The notes below the pieces were generated by a model. The model saw only the letters and a program-made list of their open reading frames with translations, had not been told where the DNA came from and searched no databases. DNA of 64,000 nucleotides from Morella rubra (taxonomy: Eukaryota > Streptophyta > Magnoliopsida > Fagales > Myricaceae): assembly GCA_003952965.2 (NCBI GenBank), contig CM025849.1, positions 2,550,944 to 2,614,943 of the forward strand, given 5' to 3'. The position numbers and the translations under genes are program-made. Position 1 is the stretch's first letter. Every line of letters begins with the position of its first letter. Below, piece by piece: positions 1-12,013 of the stretch.

Positions 1-944
1 AGGTGTCGAGAGAGCACGGGCCACTCAATGATGGGGTGTGTTAGTGGTGTTAGTGGTTGGGTTTGGGTGATTTGGACAGTTTTTTCTACTGAGTGTTGAT
101 CACTCTTTTGAAGTTGCTTCTTGTAATTATTTTGGTGACTAATAGTATCATAGGTTTTTGGTTCTTCTCATGTAAAAGCCAATTTATGAGGTGCTGATAA
201 GCATTTTTAATTACAGTATTGCACAACAGCAACTTGAATGGACATGTTTTTCATACGTGAAACTCAATTGAAGAATATGTATTTTAGAAATTTGTTGAAT
301 TGTTGAGGTCTTTTGGTTTACAGGAAATGAATGGATAAATGAATGGTTTGCACTTGGAATGCAAAATAAGCAATAAATGTTTAAGAATCGAACAAAATTC
401 AAACAAAAAAACTCAACTTTTAATCCTCAACCAAAAATACCACTTTAATCCTTTCAAAACCACAAATCATTCTCTTCAATCACAATGGATGACCTTGACA
501 ACCTCTATTAGGCATTCCTTAAAGCTTCATAATCGGCCTCCTCTTTACTCTCTTCAAAAATTCATGTTTTGGAGCACCCTCAAGTCCTTTATATTTTATC
601 ATATTCACAACACAACATTCGAACGAAACATAAATTCGTTTGAATAGATATGCGCAAACATAAACATACATTTCGGTCTATTTGAACGGAAATACAACGA
701 TGACGAATCACTACTGTGTTTCGTCCGATAGTCTCCAAAGCGCCTCATACATCCTCCAGCATCTTTGTAAGTGCACTCATAATAGCATTGATAAACGTGA
801 CCTAAGGTCTGGCCGCCCCGTTCATGAACTCTCCAACTTGGTCAACTAATCCTCGAACGGAGCGGAGTAGTACGAAAGGCCTTTGTCACTAGCCACTGCA
901 ACTCGTCCAACCACAGAGGACGTGCCTAGGGGCTCGCACCGATG
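1..944. other. Intergenic DNA, no gene seen
   Basis: No open frame here resembles a known family, and the short frames present lack coding character. The stretch from about 700 to 940 is less AT-rich than its surroundings and could be an old transposon remnant, but nothing in it identifies a family. Confidence 0.5.
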
Positions 945-1049
945 GAGTCTGTCGACTATGTACAAAAGGATTATTTTCGAAACCTAGCTGAGTTTTGATA
1001 GTCTCCTATACATGAATAAAAATTAGGGACTTTGTAATTTAAGATTTTC

Positions 1050-1054
<5 letters not shown>

Positions 1055-1113
<59 letters not shown>
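1055..1113. repeat. Compound (CT)n(AT)n microsatellite
   Basis: An uninterrupted CT run from 1055 changes directly into an AT run that ends at about 1113. It lies in the part of block A that has no counterpart in block B. It is a likely length-variable marker. Confidence 0.95.
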
Positions 1114-1116
<3 letters not shown>

Positions 1117-2640
1117 ATAACGAGTCACAAGAGTGGAATATTGGCGAGGTGAGACCCAGACTCAAGTCGTTTTTTATTTAGAAAAAATAAAAAATAAATA
1201 AAGGTGGTTTTGGTTTTTGGGTCCAAGATGGAGCGAAGGCAGAGCAAGGCCCCCCACTAAGCTTTTCAGGAAACAAAAAAAGTTTCTATGGAGACTTTAG
1301 AATCTTAAGGTAGTCTCCATAACTTTCTTTGAACTCGGAAAAGAAAATTTGCGACCCTCCAACTAAAATCTACTTTTCTATCCCTTTTTTCCTTATTTTA
1401 GAAAGTTCAATAGGGATGATCTACATCTATTATATATATTAATGATTTAATATACTACTGAGAAGATGCACTGGTTTATATATACTTGATTACTTAAATA
1501 AAACTCTTGAGAATTCCACCCATCTTAGCACCCTTTCCAGCACTTCTAACTACGGGATTTTGGAGGAAATGCAACTGCATTTGTGCCTACATTATACATA
1601 TACCCACTCAAAGACATTAGAGGATTATTCCAAATCATACTGTTAATTCCTGTTACACTTAAGAGTCCAAAGGGGTTATTATTCTTCTACTTTTCCTATT
1701 GTTCGCAACAGATCAGGAGGATAGACACGATGGGAAATAAAGTTTTGATGCTGGCGCGGAACAAAGACAAAAACAAAAACACAACGCAGAATGGGATAAC
1801 AAGTGCCAAGTGGAATATTTATGATGATGTTTTTGGACTTCTGTTAGAAACTTAAATGGGCTTGAACTGGTTGGTCCATTCTGTTGTCGGCATTTTGTCA
1901 AAAGGAGCGGGACCCCTTTGTTTCACCCACAGAGTTTGGATTGGGGTTGACTCGCATGGGACAGGCTAACCATAAAAGCCGAAGTTTCAGAGGCTACACT
2001 TGACGAGCAAGTGTCAAATCAAACTCTGTCTGCCTCTCCTAGCCCATTCACCCAAAACTGGCCGCCCTCACCTAACTTACAATAGCTAGATCAAACTTCC
2101 TTCAATGGTCGGTCAGGACACCCCACCCGCCTAGAAAGGAAGAAGAGGAAGACCAATTCCTAGTCAGCTTGTTTGATCTCTTTTTTCTGTACCAAATTAG
2201 TTTTTTATTCTTTTAAAAGTCCGACAAATAGTTCAAAAATATCACAATCTAACTGTTGAATGTTTATTAGCCCAAGAAATCGAAAAGAAAGACGTGCGTA
2301 AAGTCCTTTGGAGAAAAAATAAAACTCTATATACTATATATCAATAATATTCTTCTATTTATGTGGGAAAGGTCTGCTCCATCGTGACTAAAAACAAATT
2401 TATAATACCAACAGAAAACGAAATTTCAAAAGCTCTTTGCGAGCATTTCTTTGATTAATTTGTATTATCTGAGCTTGGAAGTTATGGCTGTACATTAAGT
2501 TCTATTAATTAGGATTTTAAATATTAACTGGGCCACATACAATTTATTAAATTCATCTGTTATAGCGCCTTCCTAGATTTCCATTTTTATTTTCTCCTCC
2601 TAATATGTAAGTTTCTTCATTTCTCCTTCAATTGTATATA

Positions 2641-2830
2641 TAATGCGAACAAACATACTCGAGGAACTTATAACAAAATGTTACAGTCACTGTTTTATAA
2701 GGAAAAAAAGATTGACAGAAAGTAAAAGCTCCTCGTATATATAATGCGAACAAACATACTCGAAGCACTTATAACAAAATGCCAGTCACTGTTTTATAAG
2801 GAAAAAAGATTGACAGAAGTAAAAGCAACT
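2641..2830. repeat. 101-bp tandem duplication
   Basis: Two adjacent copies begin with taatgcgaacaaacatactc at 2641 and 2742. They run on with few differences through a shared stretch that ends in gattgacagaa plus a short A-rich tail. The period is 101 bases. Block B lacks this pair, so the duplication arose in block A, or B lost it. Confidence 0.9.
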
Positions 2831-3244
2831 ATATATAAAAAGCCACTTACGACAAAAGACATCCCTCCAAGTGGAGGAACCTCTTGGAACAACCTGCGAC
2901 AGAACTGTGTGGTTTTGAGCTTTACCCAAATGCCATAAAACATAGTTTTCCTGCTCAAGTAAACCAACTGGACTGCTTGCATCTATACACTCATGACAAC
3001 CGATTGCCCACCTAGTAGGCTGCCACAATTTAGTTAATAGGACAAAGAAATTGACAACCGATTACGTACCCACCCAGAAGGCTGCAACGATTTAATAGGA
3101 CAGAAATTAACATCAGATGTCACATTTTTTCCTTTTCTTTCTTCAAATAAATGATATTCCATGAGGGTTTGAGCAAAGCGGCTAAGAGGCTCCCGGTGAT
3201 TTCCTCTCAACACAAGAGAAAAGAAAGAAAAGAGACGCCATGTG

Positions 3245-4735
3245 ATTTTGTTGACCAGAAATTAGAGAAAAGATCATCATATGTCATTGGGTTGGCCTCT
3301 TCCTTCTCTCTTTTATAATTAGGTTGGTGTCACAGTAAACGACCTAACACAATCATCGGTGGACTATACAAGTGAAATCGTACGACCAAACTTAATTATT
3401 TTAACATAAGTTGGACCATCTGATCATAGACTAAACATAGTCTTTGGGAGGCATCATGCATGACACCTAGTTCAGTTCAATAAGGGGTTCACAATTCCGG
3501 GTTAGATCATTTTCATTTATTTATCAAAAAATACCCAAATCAAATCCCTCTCACATCAAGTAGGAAAATTTTGAAGTAGGTAATTGTTAATTAGCCCTAC
3601 AAATACGTACACTCAATGTTAACAGCCTATTATTGATGAGATCAGCTTCTTTTTTTTTTTAGTCAAAATAGCAAGCATTCGTTAAGATCAAGGAGGTTTG
3701 AAAACTTCAATTACATACTCTAAAGGGCGTATCGGACCCTCCGGAGAGGTGACGAGACAACGAGCAAAGGGGCCAAACAGCCTTACAAACTCAAGTCTAA
3801 AAGGACGAGTAGAGACCCATAAAGGATGGAAAGCCCACGAGGGCAGTAAATTGTAACGACCAGCAGAAAAGGAAAGCTAATGGCGGAATAGGGTGGCAGG
3901 ACTAGCAGCTGGAGGCGATAAAATCGGACAGATCTGAAAATGGGGAGGCGCATGAGATCCAAGCGCGCGTGGGCCCACAGGTGCTGCGGTCGGTCATCGG
4001 AGCACCCCGAGAGCACTTGGATGTCCAAATGCTAGTCACCTAGCTCGTGCATACTGGAGAGGACCATCCGCCGCTAAAAAATGAAAATAAGGGGACGGGC
4101 GCATGAGATCCACGCACGTGCATGACAGTGCGTGAGATCACCGCGTCATCCCATCGCTAATTGGTCGATGTAGAAAGCTTTTTCCAATCGATGTAGATAC
4201 CGTCCCCGTTAGTCGCAGTCTTCAAAAGCCTCGAAAAAAGCGTAGATCTAGCCACCAAAGTTATCGGAAAAAAAAAACTTCTAAAAGTGACCGAAAATGA
4301 GGGTTTATTGAGGGATCCGGTCACAAAAGAAAAGAGCAGAGGAGGAGAGGGGGGATTAGTTTATTAATGATTAAACTAATCCAAATGATTAAGAACTTTA
4401 AGGCTGTTTTTACATTACATTATTTATTTTATTAAGGTATACAAACGTTACCTAACTTATGATCTTTCAGGGGTTCCATGGTCATAGATTACTTAAAATA
4501 GTATTTTGCCTTGACAGGATTGCCCTCGCAATCTTGGTTTGATTCCTTAGGTTACTTTCTAAATAAAATAACGCAAAACTTTGAAAAGAACTAAATGGGT
4601 AAAACTAATCAAATCCAATTTAAGCTAAAAGATATGGGTGATTCATTGGGCCCATGTTTTAATTAATTACCTAAAAGATATATATGGATGATTCGGACAG
4701 CAAATTAGTGAGAAACTTGCCCCTAAGCCGCTTGT
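3245..4735. other. 1.5-kb segment present only in block A, possible insertion
   Basis: Block B runs straight from the counterpart of 3240 to that of 4735, so about 1.5 kb is extra in A or deleted in B. From about 3640 the segment contains a T-run followed by more GC-rich DNA up to about 4330. That layout would fit the poly(A) end of a minus-strand non-LTR element. No reverse transcriptase, terminal inverted repeat or target-site duplication was found, so the class is unknown. Confidence 0.4.
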
Positions 4736-5726
4736 AATTCTAAATGCATGCAAATAAGCAAGAGAATAAAAAAAATAAAAAACTTAAGAAGGACATAAAA
4801 TAAAAATAAAAACTTAGCTATAGCTACCTACACCCAAGTTTACTAAATTGTGGTCTTTTAATTTTTTTTTTTTTCATTGGTTATGAAACGTATGAAGTAT
4901 CTAGATGGATCTATTGGTATATATGAGTATGACTTTTTATAATCTTATTGTCTGAGAAGAATGTATTTCTTTGTCTTTTGCTTGCCCCGTTCTGTTCCTT
5001 TTAGGCCAAAGACAGTCGAGGTGTTGAAAAACAAAGCGGGTAACACGTCCATGTCAATTTCTTGATTGAAGCAAAGCCCACAGGCTAGGAAGCGAAATCA
5101 AATGGAAAACGGAAAATTGACAAGCTAACAGGAAATTAAAGGCGAACAAAGATATTCCTTCGGCATCGCACTCCGACCGTCCAAAAAATGACAAGGACTT
5201 GGCCTTTGTTTTTGCGACACGTCGACTACAAGAATCTCCACCTAAAAAAGCTAAAATCGTGTTAGGACTTAACACACCGACCGTCATCTCTTGGACACGT
5301 ATACAAAGACCCAGTCTTTTGACCCCCCGCCGAGCACTTTAGTCTGAATGTGAACCCTCTATCGAACCGACCGCACTATGGTTCGCGTCTCTTGGGGCCC
5401 CTTTCCTTGCACGCTTCTGTGTCTGCGTTTTGAGATTCGACCCAAAATGCGAATGTAGTTCTGTGTACCAGAAATCCGACTGTCCGTTGAAGACTCTTGC
5501 CTACCTTGACTTTGTCAGCTAGTGTCTTCCTGGTGTATAGCGGTGTCGGCGCCACCGTGGTTATTGAAGTTTCTTTAGATACATCCTCTTCTCCCATTAC
5601 CTCGAGTCTCTCTTATAATTTGTCATTTTCATGTATTTTCTTGACAAATATAGTAATTATGAGAGAGAATTTTACAACGAAATAGAGATATGTAGTAACA
5701 GATATTACATTTATCTTTTCTAAATA

Positions 5727-5737
5727 TATATTTATTT
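5727..5737 (-). promoter_or_regulatory. Candidate poly(A) signal of NCED
   Basis: On the minus strand an AATAAA hexamer in an AT-rich stretch lies about 305 bases beyond the NCED stop codon, a reasonable 3' UTR length. Plant poly(A) signals are loose, so this is only a candidate. Confidence 0.3.
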
Positions 5738-6040
5738 TTTATCATGCACAACTGACAACATGGAAAGAATCAGCAGAAACCAGCTGAGCTCAAATTTCTA
5801 CCTACACACCAAAAGCTACAAGCTGGTCCCCACTAAAAACCTGCCACTTAGAAAACATTTCTGAACAAAGAAACAAAAAATAAATATCGAAAAGCGGCTG
5901 TCGTTGTAAACAGATGAGGAGATTCCGGGGACGTATCTGCAGGCATCCCTCAGGTAAAATCTCCCTTATTTAGAGACACGATAAAAGATGATCATCCCCC
6001 TACGTGAGTCTACCAGAAACAGCAGTCTGAAGTACTCAAA

Positions 6041-7882
6041 TTAGGCCTGCTTCTCCAGATCCTTTGAATTTATGAAGGTTCCATGGAAGCCGTATGGAAC
6101 ACGAGACGGAAGCTTAACTGTGGCTTCCAACTTCATATTTACAGCATTTACGATTTGTAGCTCTGATTTCCACTCCTTCTCGTCGTGGACAAAAGTTAGG
6201 ATGTACCCATCGTCTTCTTTCTCCGAATTTGGGCTTCTGGGAAGGAACAGAGGCTCGCCTCCAAACCTCTCGTCTCCGTACATGTACTTCCTTACCTCCC
6301 CTGTGAAGAGGTCAACTTTAGCAAAACCAGATACCTTCGGCCAAGGTTCAGCAAGGGCCAAATATGCGAACTGGGTTTTCCTCCCGAGCCTGTTCCGGTT
6401 CACCATACCGGCCTCTAAGTTCACTTGCTCACACTCTGATATGATGGGGCGTCGCGTGGACTTGCCAGTCTTCAAGTTGAGCCGCATTTCAGATAACACA
6501 CTCTTCAAGCTCTCGTCGCATTCATTGAAAATGGAGTCAGGAGGAGTCATGCAAGAGCCAATCACTACTACCTCATCGCTCTCAGGCTCCTCCCAGGCAT
6601 TCCAAAGGTGGAAACAGAAGCAATCTGGGACTTCAATCCATTTGATCCTTGAAGCATCAGTGGCATTCTTGTCTAAAATTCCAAACCTAGACATCTTGTT
6701 CTTGTCGTAAATGACCGGAGAGCCACCACGAATCATCTCTGGGAGCTTGAACACCACCTGCTGATCTGGGATCACCACGAACCTCTCTGTAATTGCAAAG
6801 TCATGCATCATAGTAGGCTGAGCGAGAGGAATTTCAACATCGGGGGATTTTGCCCCGTTTCCTGAGAAGCGAAAGTACTTGAGGTACGGTTTTTGGATAA
6901 CATCGTAGCTTAGGGCAAAGAACTCTTCGGAGACAGGGTCAACTTTCGGGTGAGCGATCATTGTTGAGCGGAGCTGACCATTGAAATCATAGCGGCCAAC
7001 AGTCTTGAGGTCACCTGTGGGAGTAACTCGAACTTGGTATGGTATATCGTCTTCGGACATGGCTAGAAGACGACCATTGAAGTAGACAAGTCCAGCGTTA
7101 GCGACTCCCATTCCGTGGCTCGGATCAATAAGGCCGAGTAGTCCTCGAGCATAGAAAAGGAGGAGTCGGGCAATGCCAGAGTGACCATGAAGCTCACCTA
7201 TGGCCTTAGGAAAGACAGGACGACCAAGAGCTCGCTCTTGAACTAGCCGGTGCGTCTCGGTGAACCTGCAGGCATAGCTAACCGAGTCATCCTTGAATTG
7301 GACTGCATGGACCATGCCATCTCCGTCAAAGAAGTGGTGGCCGGCAACGGGTTCGTAAAGTGGGTTTGCACCGTTCCGAACGTAGACGCCATGTATACAG
7401 TCAGGGATTTTGCCAGAAACCGGAAGCGAGTGTTGGACGGGTTGCTCTTCTACTGGACCAAAATTTCCAGCAATTTGAACTCTAGGATCGGCGGTTTTGG
7501 GAAGAGGGTGTTGGCGTTCATGGGAGACCAATGCAGCCTCCACGGCATCCAAGGCCATGGCTGCAGCTTTCTGTAAGAGGTTCCATTGTTCGGTCACAGG
7601 CTTATTGACGGTCGAAGACGAAGAATTAGAAGTGTTAGCTTTGCCTTTTGGATGTGCAGTGGTGGGAGCTACAACACTAGTTGGCGGAGGATATTGCTTG
7701 GGGAATTGGAGTGTTTGGAGAGAGCAACGTACGTTGGACTTTTTGGCGGGCCTTTTCAAGGAGACAGAGGTTGAACGAGTGCCCAACTCCAAGAAAGATG
7801 AAGAGATAGAAGAAGTAGAAGACGAAGAAACTCTAAGCTGAACCCTTGTGTTTGAAGTGGTTGTTGCTAAAGATGAAGCCAT
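6041..7882 (-). CDS. NCED: 9-cis-epoxycarotenoid dioxygenase, chloroplastic (NCED)
   Basis: This enzyme cleaves 9-cis-violaxanthin or 9'-cis-neoxanthin to xanthoxin, the rate-limiting step of abscisic acid synthesis, in the plastid at the thylakoid surface. The 613-residue protein is full length for the NCED1/NCED3 type. Residues 1 to about 55 are Ser/Thr-rich and basic, like a transit peptide. An amphipathic helix ([13 protein letters not shown], 106-118) matches the membrane-binding helix of maize VP14. The four iron-binding histidines are His311 (MIAHPK), His360 (MMHDF), His425 (FHLWNAWE) and His600 (YGFHG); their spacing of 49, 65 and 175 is almost that of VP14. The motifs VYVRNGANP and HHFFDGDGM are present. 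The gene has no intron, as is usual for NCEDs. The start has an excellent context (ACCATGG). The frame is intact, so the gene is probably functional. Which paralogue number applies cannot be told from one copy. Confidence 0.97.
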   Translation of the reverse strand: MASSLATTTSNTRVQLRVSSSSTSSISSSFLELGTRSTSVSLKRPAKKSNVRCSLQTLQFPKQYPPPTSVVAPTTAHPKGKANTSNSSSSTVNKPVTEQWNLLQKAAAMALDAVEAALVSHERQHPLPKTADPRVQIAGNFGPVEEQPVQHSLPVSGKIPDCIHGVYVRNGANPLYEPVAGHHFFDGDGMVHAVQFKDDSVSYACRFTETHRLVQERALGRPVFPKAIGELHGHSGIARLLLFYARGLLGLIDPSHGMGVANAGLVYFNGRLLAMSEDDIPYQVRVTPTGDLKTVGRYDFNGQLRSTMIAHPKVDPVSEEFFALSYDVIQKPYLKYFRFSGNGAKSPDVEIPLAQPTMMHDFAITERFVVIPDQQVVFKLPEMIRGGSPVIYDKNKMSRFGILDKNATDASRIKWIEVPDCFCFHLWNAWEEPESDEVVVIGSCMTPPDSIFNECDESLKSVLSEMRLNLKTGKSTRRPIISECEQVNLEAGMVNRNRLGRKTQFAYLALAEPWPKVSGFAKVDLFTGEVRKYMYGDERFGGEPLFLPRSPNSEKEDDGYILTFVHDEKEWKSELQIVNAVNMKLEATVKLPSRVPYGFHGTFINSKDLEKQA

Positions 7883-8095
7883 GGTTCGCTGCTACTTCAG
7901 TAAAGTAGAAATGGCACTTGGACTCAGTAGCAGTGAACTGAATGGTATGTCGGTTGGGTTGGCTTTTGCGGGGGGCGCTTGGGGCGATTTGAGAGAGCGG
8001 CTTGTTTGCTTTTGGTTTGGTTTGGTTTATGTATGCAAGGAATAAAGAAAGTAAGAGAGTGAGTGAATTTTGAGTCGAGAGAAGTGCGAGATTTG
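7883..8095 (-). promoter_or_regulatory. NCED 5' untranslated leader (inferred)
   Basis: The leader is inferred from the start codon at 7882 and the TATA box at 8121-8131, which puts transcription initiation near 8095. On the minus strand the leader is C/T- and A-rich with no strong structure seen. Open frames that run across this stretch from 8168-8181 begin upstream of the TATA box, so they are not upstream ORFs of this transcript. Confidence 0.55.
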
Positions 8096-8120
8096 AGGAG
8101 AGTGGCGTGGGAAAGGAGAG

Positions 8121-8131
8121 GTTTATATAGG
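8121..8131 (-). promoter_or_regulatory. NCED TATA box
   Basis: The minus strand reads CCTATATAAAC, a near-ideal plant TATA box, about 240 bases upstream of the NCED ATG. No other TATA-like site is as well placed. Confidence 0.8.
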
Positions 8132-8178
8132 GAGAGTGGGGAGGCATGGGGGTCCACCTCAGACACATAATAGAAGAC

Positions 8179-8184
8179 CACGTG
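8179..8184. promoter_or_regulatory. G-box / ABRE (CACGTG)
   Basis: The palindromic core CACGTG reads ACACGTGG on the minus strand, a good ABRE. It lies 48 bases upstream of the TATA box. G-box/ABRE elements bind bZIP (ABF/AREB) and bHLH factors and are known in NCED promoters, where they mediate drought and ABA feedback. Function here is inferred from sequence and position only. Confidence 0.7.
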
Positions 8185-8297
8185 TTAGATTTTGGAAAGG
8201 GGACTCAAAAAAGAAACAGCCAATTAGTGAGCAAACACAAGGTGGGCTTTGTCTTGTGGGGTATAGCTGCTTATTTCTTTGACACGATCACGCTCTT

Positions 8298-8302
<5 letters not shown>

Positions 8303-8328
<26 letters not shown>
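8303..8328. repeat. (CT)n / GAGA tract in NCED promoter
   Basis: A perfect CT run (GA on the gene's strand) lies about 180 bases upstream of the TATA box. Such tracts can bind BPC/GAGA factors, and they are also length-variable microsatellites. Confidence 0.85.
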
Positions 8329-8333
<5 letters not shown>

Positions 8334-8587
8334 CCTCCTATATCAGCATATTAAACTTCTGCTTTGATATTATAATGTAACATAATGTTGATATTATATT
8401 TGAGAAAAATCACACATGACTTTCGTCACAACATTAAAATGGGTGTCTAGAATTTTGGAAAAAAGGAAAGAAATTGAAGAAAGTGGCAGGTGTTTGACTT
8501 TACCCAATTGGCCCATTATAGAGAGTCTCAATGGGGGGTTAGGGGGGAATGGGTTTTCCTGGGTGGGTTAGGATATTAGTCCCTTGA

Positions 8588-9065
8588 ACACGTCTCGACC
8601 CCGCGTTTTCCCCTCAAATAAGAGTAGCTCACTGCCCACGTAGCTTGTCCTCTTTTTCTGCTTCGACCTGATATATATCTAGGTCACATCGCTTGCCCCC
8701 ACACCCTTCCCTCACATCACGTGGCTCCTTCTTTGGGTAAACAGCGAAGTCGCTGAAACAGTCTCTGTGCATCCTCCTAGCTACTCAAATTAGTTCTTGG
8801 CGTACAATCACCACTTACACAGTGGGAAAATTTCTTAATTAAAATCGAAACTGACCCACCTGGTTTCCCTATCAAGTGTGAATCTTTAAAAAGAGTATTC
8901 AGCTGGTCTAATTGGGACGACTTCGTTGGAAGAAAAATGTGTATTGTAGAAATCATATGGTTGCTGTAATAGGTGACCGATGATGCCACGTTTCGGCACT
9001 AAGATTGTCCATCTGGAATCTGCCTGCCAAGCCCCAATGTCCCTACAACAGAGACACTAACGTGG
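8588..9065 (-). promoter_or_regulatory. Distal cluster of ACGT elements upstream of NCED
   Basis: ACGTG-type cores occur at 8588-8594 (GACGTGT on the minus strand), 8718-8723 (a second CACGTG), 8986-8992 (AACGTGG on the minus strand) and 9059-9065 (plus strand), with a weaker CCACGTAG near 8637. They lie 470-940 bases upstream of the inferred transcription start. Several ACGT cores together suit stress and ABA control, but such cores also occur by chance. Confidence 0.4.
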
Positions 9066-9209
9066 AGGTTCCAATATATAGTCAGGTCAAATAGTTAAAA
9101 GCCACTTGGAACTTCATGCGCTGAGCTCTCCCACTAATGTCGCTTGTCGATTAATCGACCTTTGATGCTTCTACATCATGAATGATTGATTCTGCTCTCA
9201 ATTACAAAG

Positions 9210-11365
9210 AGACTCTATCGACTACGTATAACAGAAGGATTATTTCAAAGGGTTATTATCCTTCTACTTTTCCTATTGTTCGCAACAGAGGAGGATAGAG
9301 ATGATGGGAAATAAGGCACACACTTTCACACAACGCAGAGTGGGATAACATGTGCCCGGTGGGATAATTTTGATGATGTTTTTGGACTTTTATTAGAAAC
9401 TTAAATGGGCTTGAACTGGCTGCTCCATTCTGTTGTCGGCATTTCGTGGAAAGGAGCGGGGCCCCTTTGTTTGACCCACGGTCCTACAGAGTTTGGATTG
9501 GGGTTGACTCCCATAAGACAGGCTAACGATTAACGATTAGAGCCGAAGTTTCCCAGACTACGCTTGACGACATGTTTGGGATGCGTCAAATCAAACTCTG
9601 TCTGCCTCTTTCAGCCCATTTACCCAAAACTCGCCTCTCTCTCCTAGCTTACAAAGTTAGACCAATCTTCCTCAAAAGCGACGCAGATAATATAATAGAA
9701 AAGCTACAAGATTAAAAGGGCGGTTAGGAAACCCCACCACGGCTAGAAATTAGTAAGAGGAAGACTAATTCCTCTAGTCAGCTTGTTTGATCTCTTTTTT
9801 CTGTACCAGATTAGGTTTTTATTCTTTTTAAAAAGTCTAATACTATTGTTCATAAAGATCACAATCTAACTGAAGAATGTTTATCAGCACAAGAAATCCA
9901 ATTATTGCTTTGATTTTTATTATTTGAGCTTGGAAGATATGGCTTTACATTTATGTTCTATATTAATTAGAATTTTAAAACTTTAATTGCACCACCTTCA
10001 ATTTATTAAATTCACTTGCTATAGTGCCTTCCTAAATTTCCATTTTTGCTATAGTGACTTATCATGAATAGTAGGAACGTACAAAACGTTTATAGTCACT
10101 TTTTTTTTTCTTTCTCCGAGGCATACCTTTTGGAACCACCTGCGACAGAACTGCGTGGTTATAAGCTTTACCCAAATGTCATACTACATAGTTTTCCTGA
10201 TCAAGTGGACCAACTGGGTACTGATTTCATCTATACACTCATGACAGCCGAGTGCCTTCCTATAAGGCTGCCACAATTTAATTAATAGGACAAAGAAATT
10301 CACAAAGGATTGCCCACCCAGAAGGCTGCCACTATTTAATAGGACAGAAATTAACATCAGATGTTACAAATAAATGCTATTATTCTCCGGGAGTTTTTCT
10401 ACTAAGATTGAATGAGATGAGAGTTTGAGCAAAGGGGTTAAAGAGGATCACGGTGATTTCCTCCTAACATAAGAAAAGAAAGAGAAAATACATGGAAACC
10501 GGTGATTTCCTTATTGCAATTCTCAATGCATGCAAATAATAAACAGAAGAAAAAAAATTGAGAAGAAAATACAAAAAATAAAATCCGAAAAAAAAACTTA
10601 AGTGTGGTCTTTTTTTTTTTTTTTTTTTTTTTCTTTTTCTTTTTTTTCCTTGGTTATGAACGTATGAAGTGTCTCTTTGGATCTATTGGTATATATGACT
10701 TAGTCTTGTCCGAGAAAAATGTTCTTTTGTTTTGCCCCGTTCTGTTCCTTTTAGGCCAAAGATAATCTTTTTTTTTTTTTTTTTTGGCACGCCAAAGATA
10801 ATCAAGGTGTTGAAAGACGTCACGGATAACACGTCCATGTCAATTTCTTGATTGAAGGAAAGCCAACAGGCTCGGAAGCGAAAACACATGATGGAAAACA
10901 GAAAATTGACAGGCTAACAGGAATTTAAAGGCGAACCAAGATATTCCTTCGGCACTCCGACCGTCCAAAAAATGCAGATGACTTGGCCTTTGCTTTTGCG
11001 ACACGTCGACTACAGAATCTCCACCTAAAAAGCCTAAAACCGTGTTGGGACTTGATACACCGACCATCAGTTCTTGGACACGTATACGAAGACCTAGTCT
11101 TTTGACCCCGGCCAAGCACCTGGTCTGAAAGTGAACCCTCTTTCGAACCGACCGCACTATGGCTCGCCTCTCCTTGGGGCCCGTTTTCTCGCACGCTTCT
11201 GTGTGTACGTTTTGAGATTCCACACAAAACACGAATGTAGTTCTAAGTTCTCTACCAGAAATCTGACTTTCCGGTTGAAGACTCTTGCCTAATGCCTACC
11301 TTGAGTGTCTTCCGGCCGTACAGCGGTGTCGGTGCGACCGCGGTTATTGAAGTTTCTTTAGAAAG
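9210..11365. repeat. Duplicated block B (direct copy of block A)
   Basis: This is the shorter partner of 945-5600, on the 5' side of NCED. The best-kept parts are 9250-9660 and 10800-11365, where long runs agree with A apart from scattered substitutions and small indels. The minus-strand frame at 10840-11232 (130 codons) fuses what are two frames in A, which shows that the shared DNA is not under selection for one protein. A long T-run at about 10610-10632 interrupts the similarity. Confidence 0.8.
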
Positions 11366-12013
11366 TTCAATGACTACCCTTTTGATTCACCAACTGTCAC
11401 TTGACGAGCTTAAACTTTTGGGATACTATATTATAATTCCACTAGCTATAAGACTTTTTAGGGACATAATTGCTGGATATTAACTTTAATGGGCGAGATC
11501 ATATCATAAAGTGGAGTGTAAATTACCTATTGGTAGTTTGGGTCAAATGTGTTATGGTTGGTAGATTGGGTACAAAAAAAAAAAAAAGTGTAACAGTTAA
11601 ATGATGCAAGATGTGATTTTTTTTTTTTAAAGGAAAAGGTGTTAAGATAATGTTTCTGGTACTAAATACAATATTTAACCTCCATACTTGGATTTTCAAA
11701 TCATCTTCATCACAGGATCTTGAGGTGAGTAATGAATCACTGTGATAAATATTCCGAACTCCCAGCTCATGATACTTATAAACACTAGCCATCATTAGTA
11801 TTGTCACATTTGAAAGGAAACAAAAAGTTTCTATTTGCAAAATTCTTGGATTTTGGGGACACATGGACATCGGAAGGACTGTCCAAGTTGAGATATTGTG
11901 ACTACACATAGAGCAATTGATGTTTGCTTATCTAAATATGTGGACTTGAGATGGAAAAAGGAAAAGAAAGATAGACCAGTCAACAATTAGGGACAGCCAG
12001 CACGTTGAATATT
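11366..12013. other. Intergenic DNA between block B and the hAT remnant
   Basis: The stretch is AT-rich with A and T homopolymers at about 11574-11586 and 11620-11629. The minus-strand frame at 11523-11909 (128 codons) matches nothing I know. It does not continue the hAT transposase, whose recognisable similarity stops at 12014. Confidence 0.5.

Larger units (their letters stand above)
945..5600. repeat. Duplicated block A (direct copy of block B)
   Basis: This block is a diverged direct repeat of 9210-11365. Paired stretches are about 945-985 with 9210-9245, 1673-2560 with 9245-10040, 2865-3240 with 10130-10490, and 4735-5600 with 10520-11365. Order and orientation are kept, so this is one duplicated segment and not scattered repeats. 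Block A has extra DNA that B lacks, at about 985-1672, 2600-2860 and 3245-4735. I recognise no gene in the shared parts. Minus-strand frames at 5054-5287 and 5376-5597 have counterparts in B, but they carry different frameshifts there and match nothing I know. The block ends about 440 bases past the NCED stop codon, on the gene's 3' side. Confidence 0.8.

Noticed and set aside
971-1165. A minus-strand frame with an alternating Glu/Arg and Tyr/Ile stretch
   Set aside because: It is a translation of the CT/AT microsatellite.
5545-5560. Minus-strand TGGCGCCG in block A, resembling a gypsy primer-binding site
   Set aside because: The copy in block B does not keep it, no LTR lies next to it, and the following bases do not match a tRNA 3' end well.
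6072-6710. A 212-codon plus-strand frame antisense to NCED
   Set aside because: It is a shadow frame of the strongly conserved NCED coding sequence; the same holds for the frames at 7250-7576, 7497-7841 and 7586-7774.
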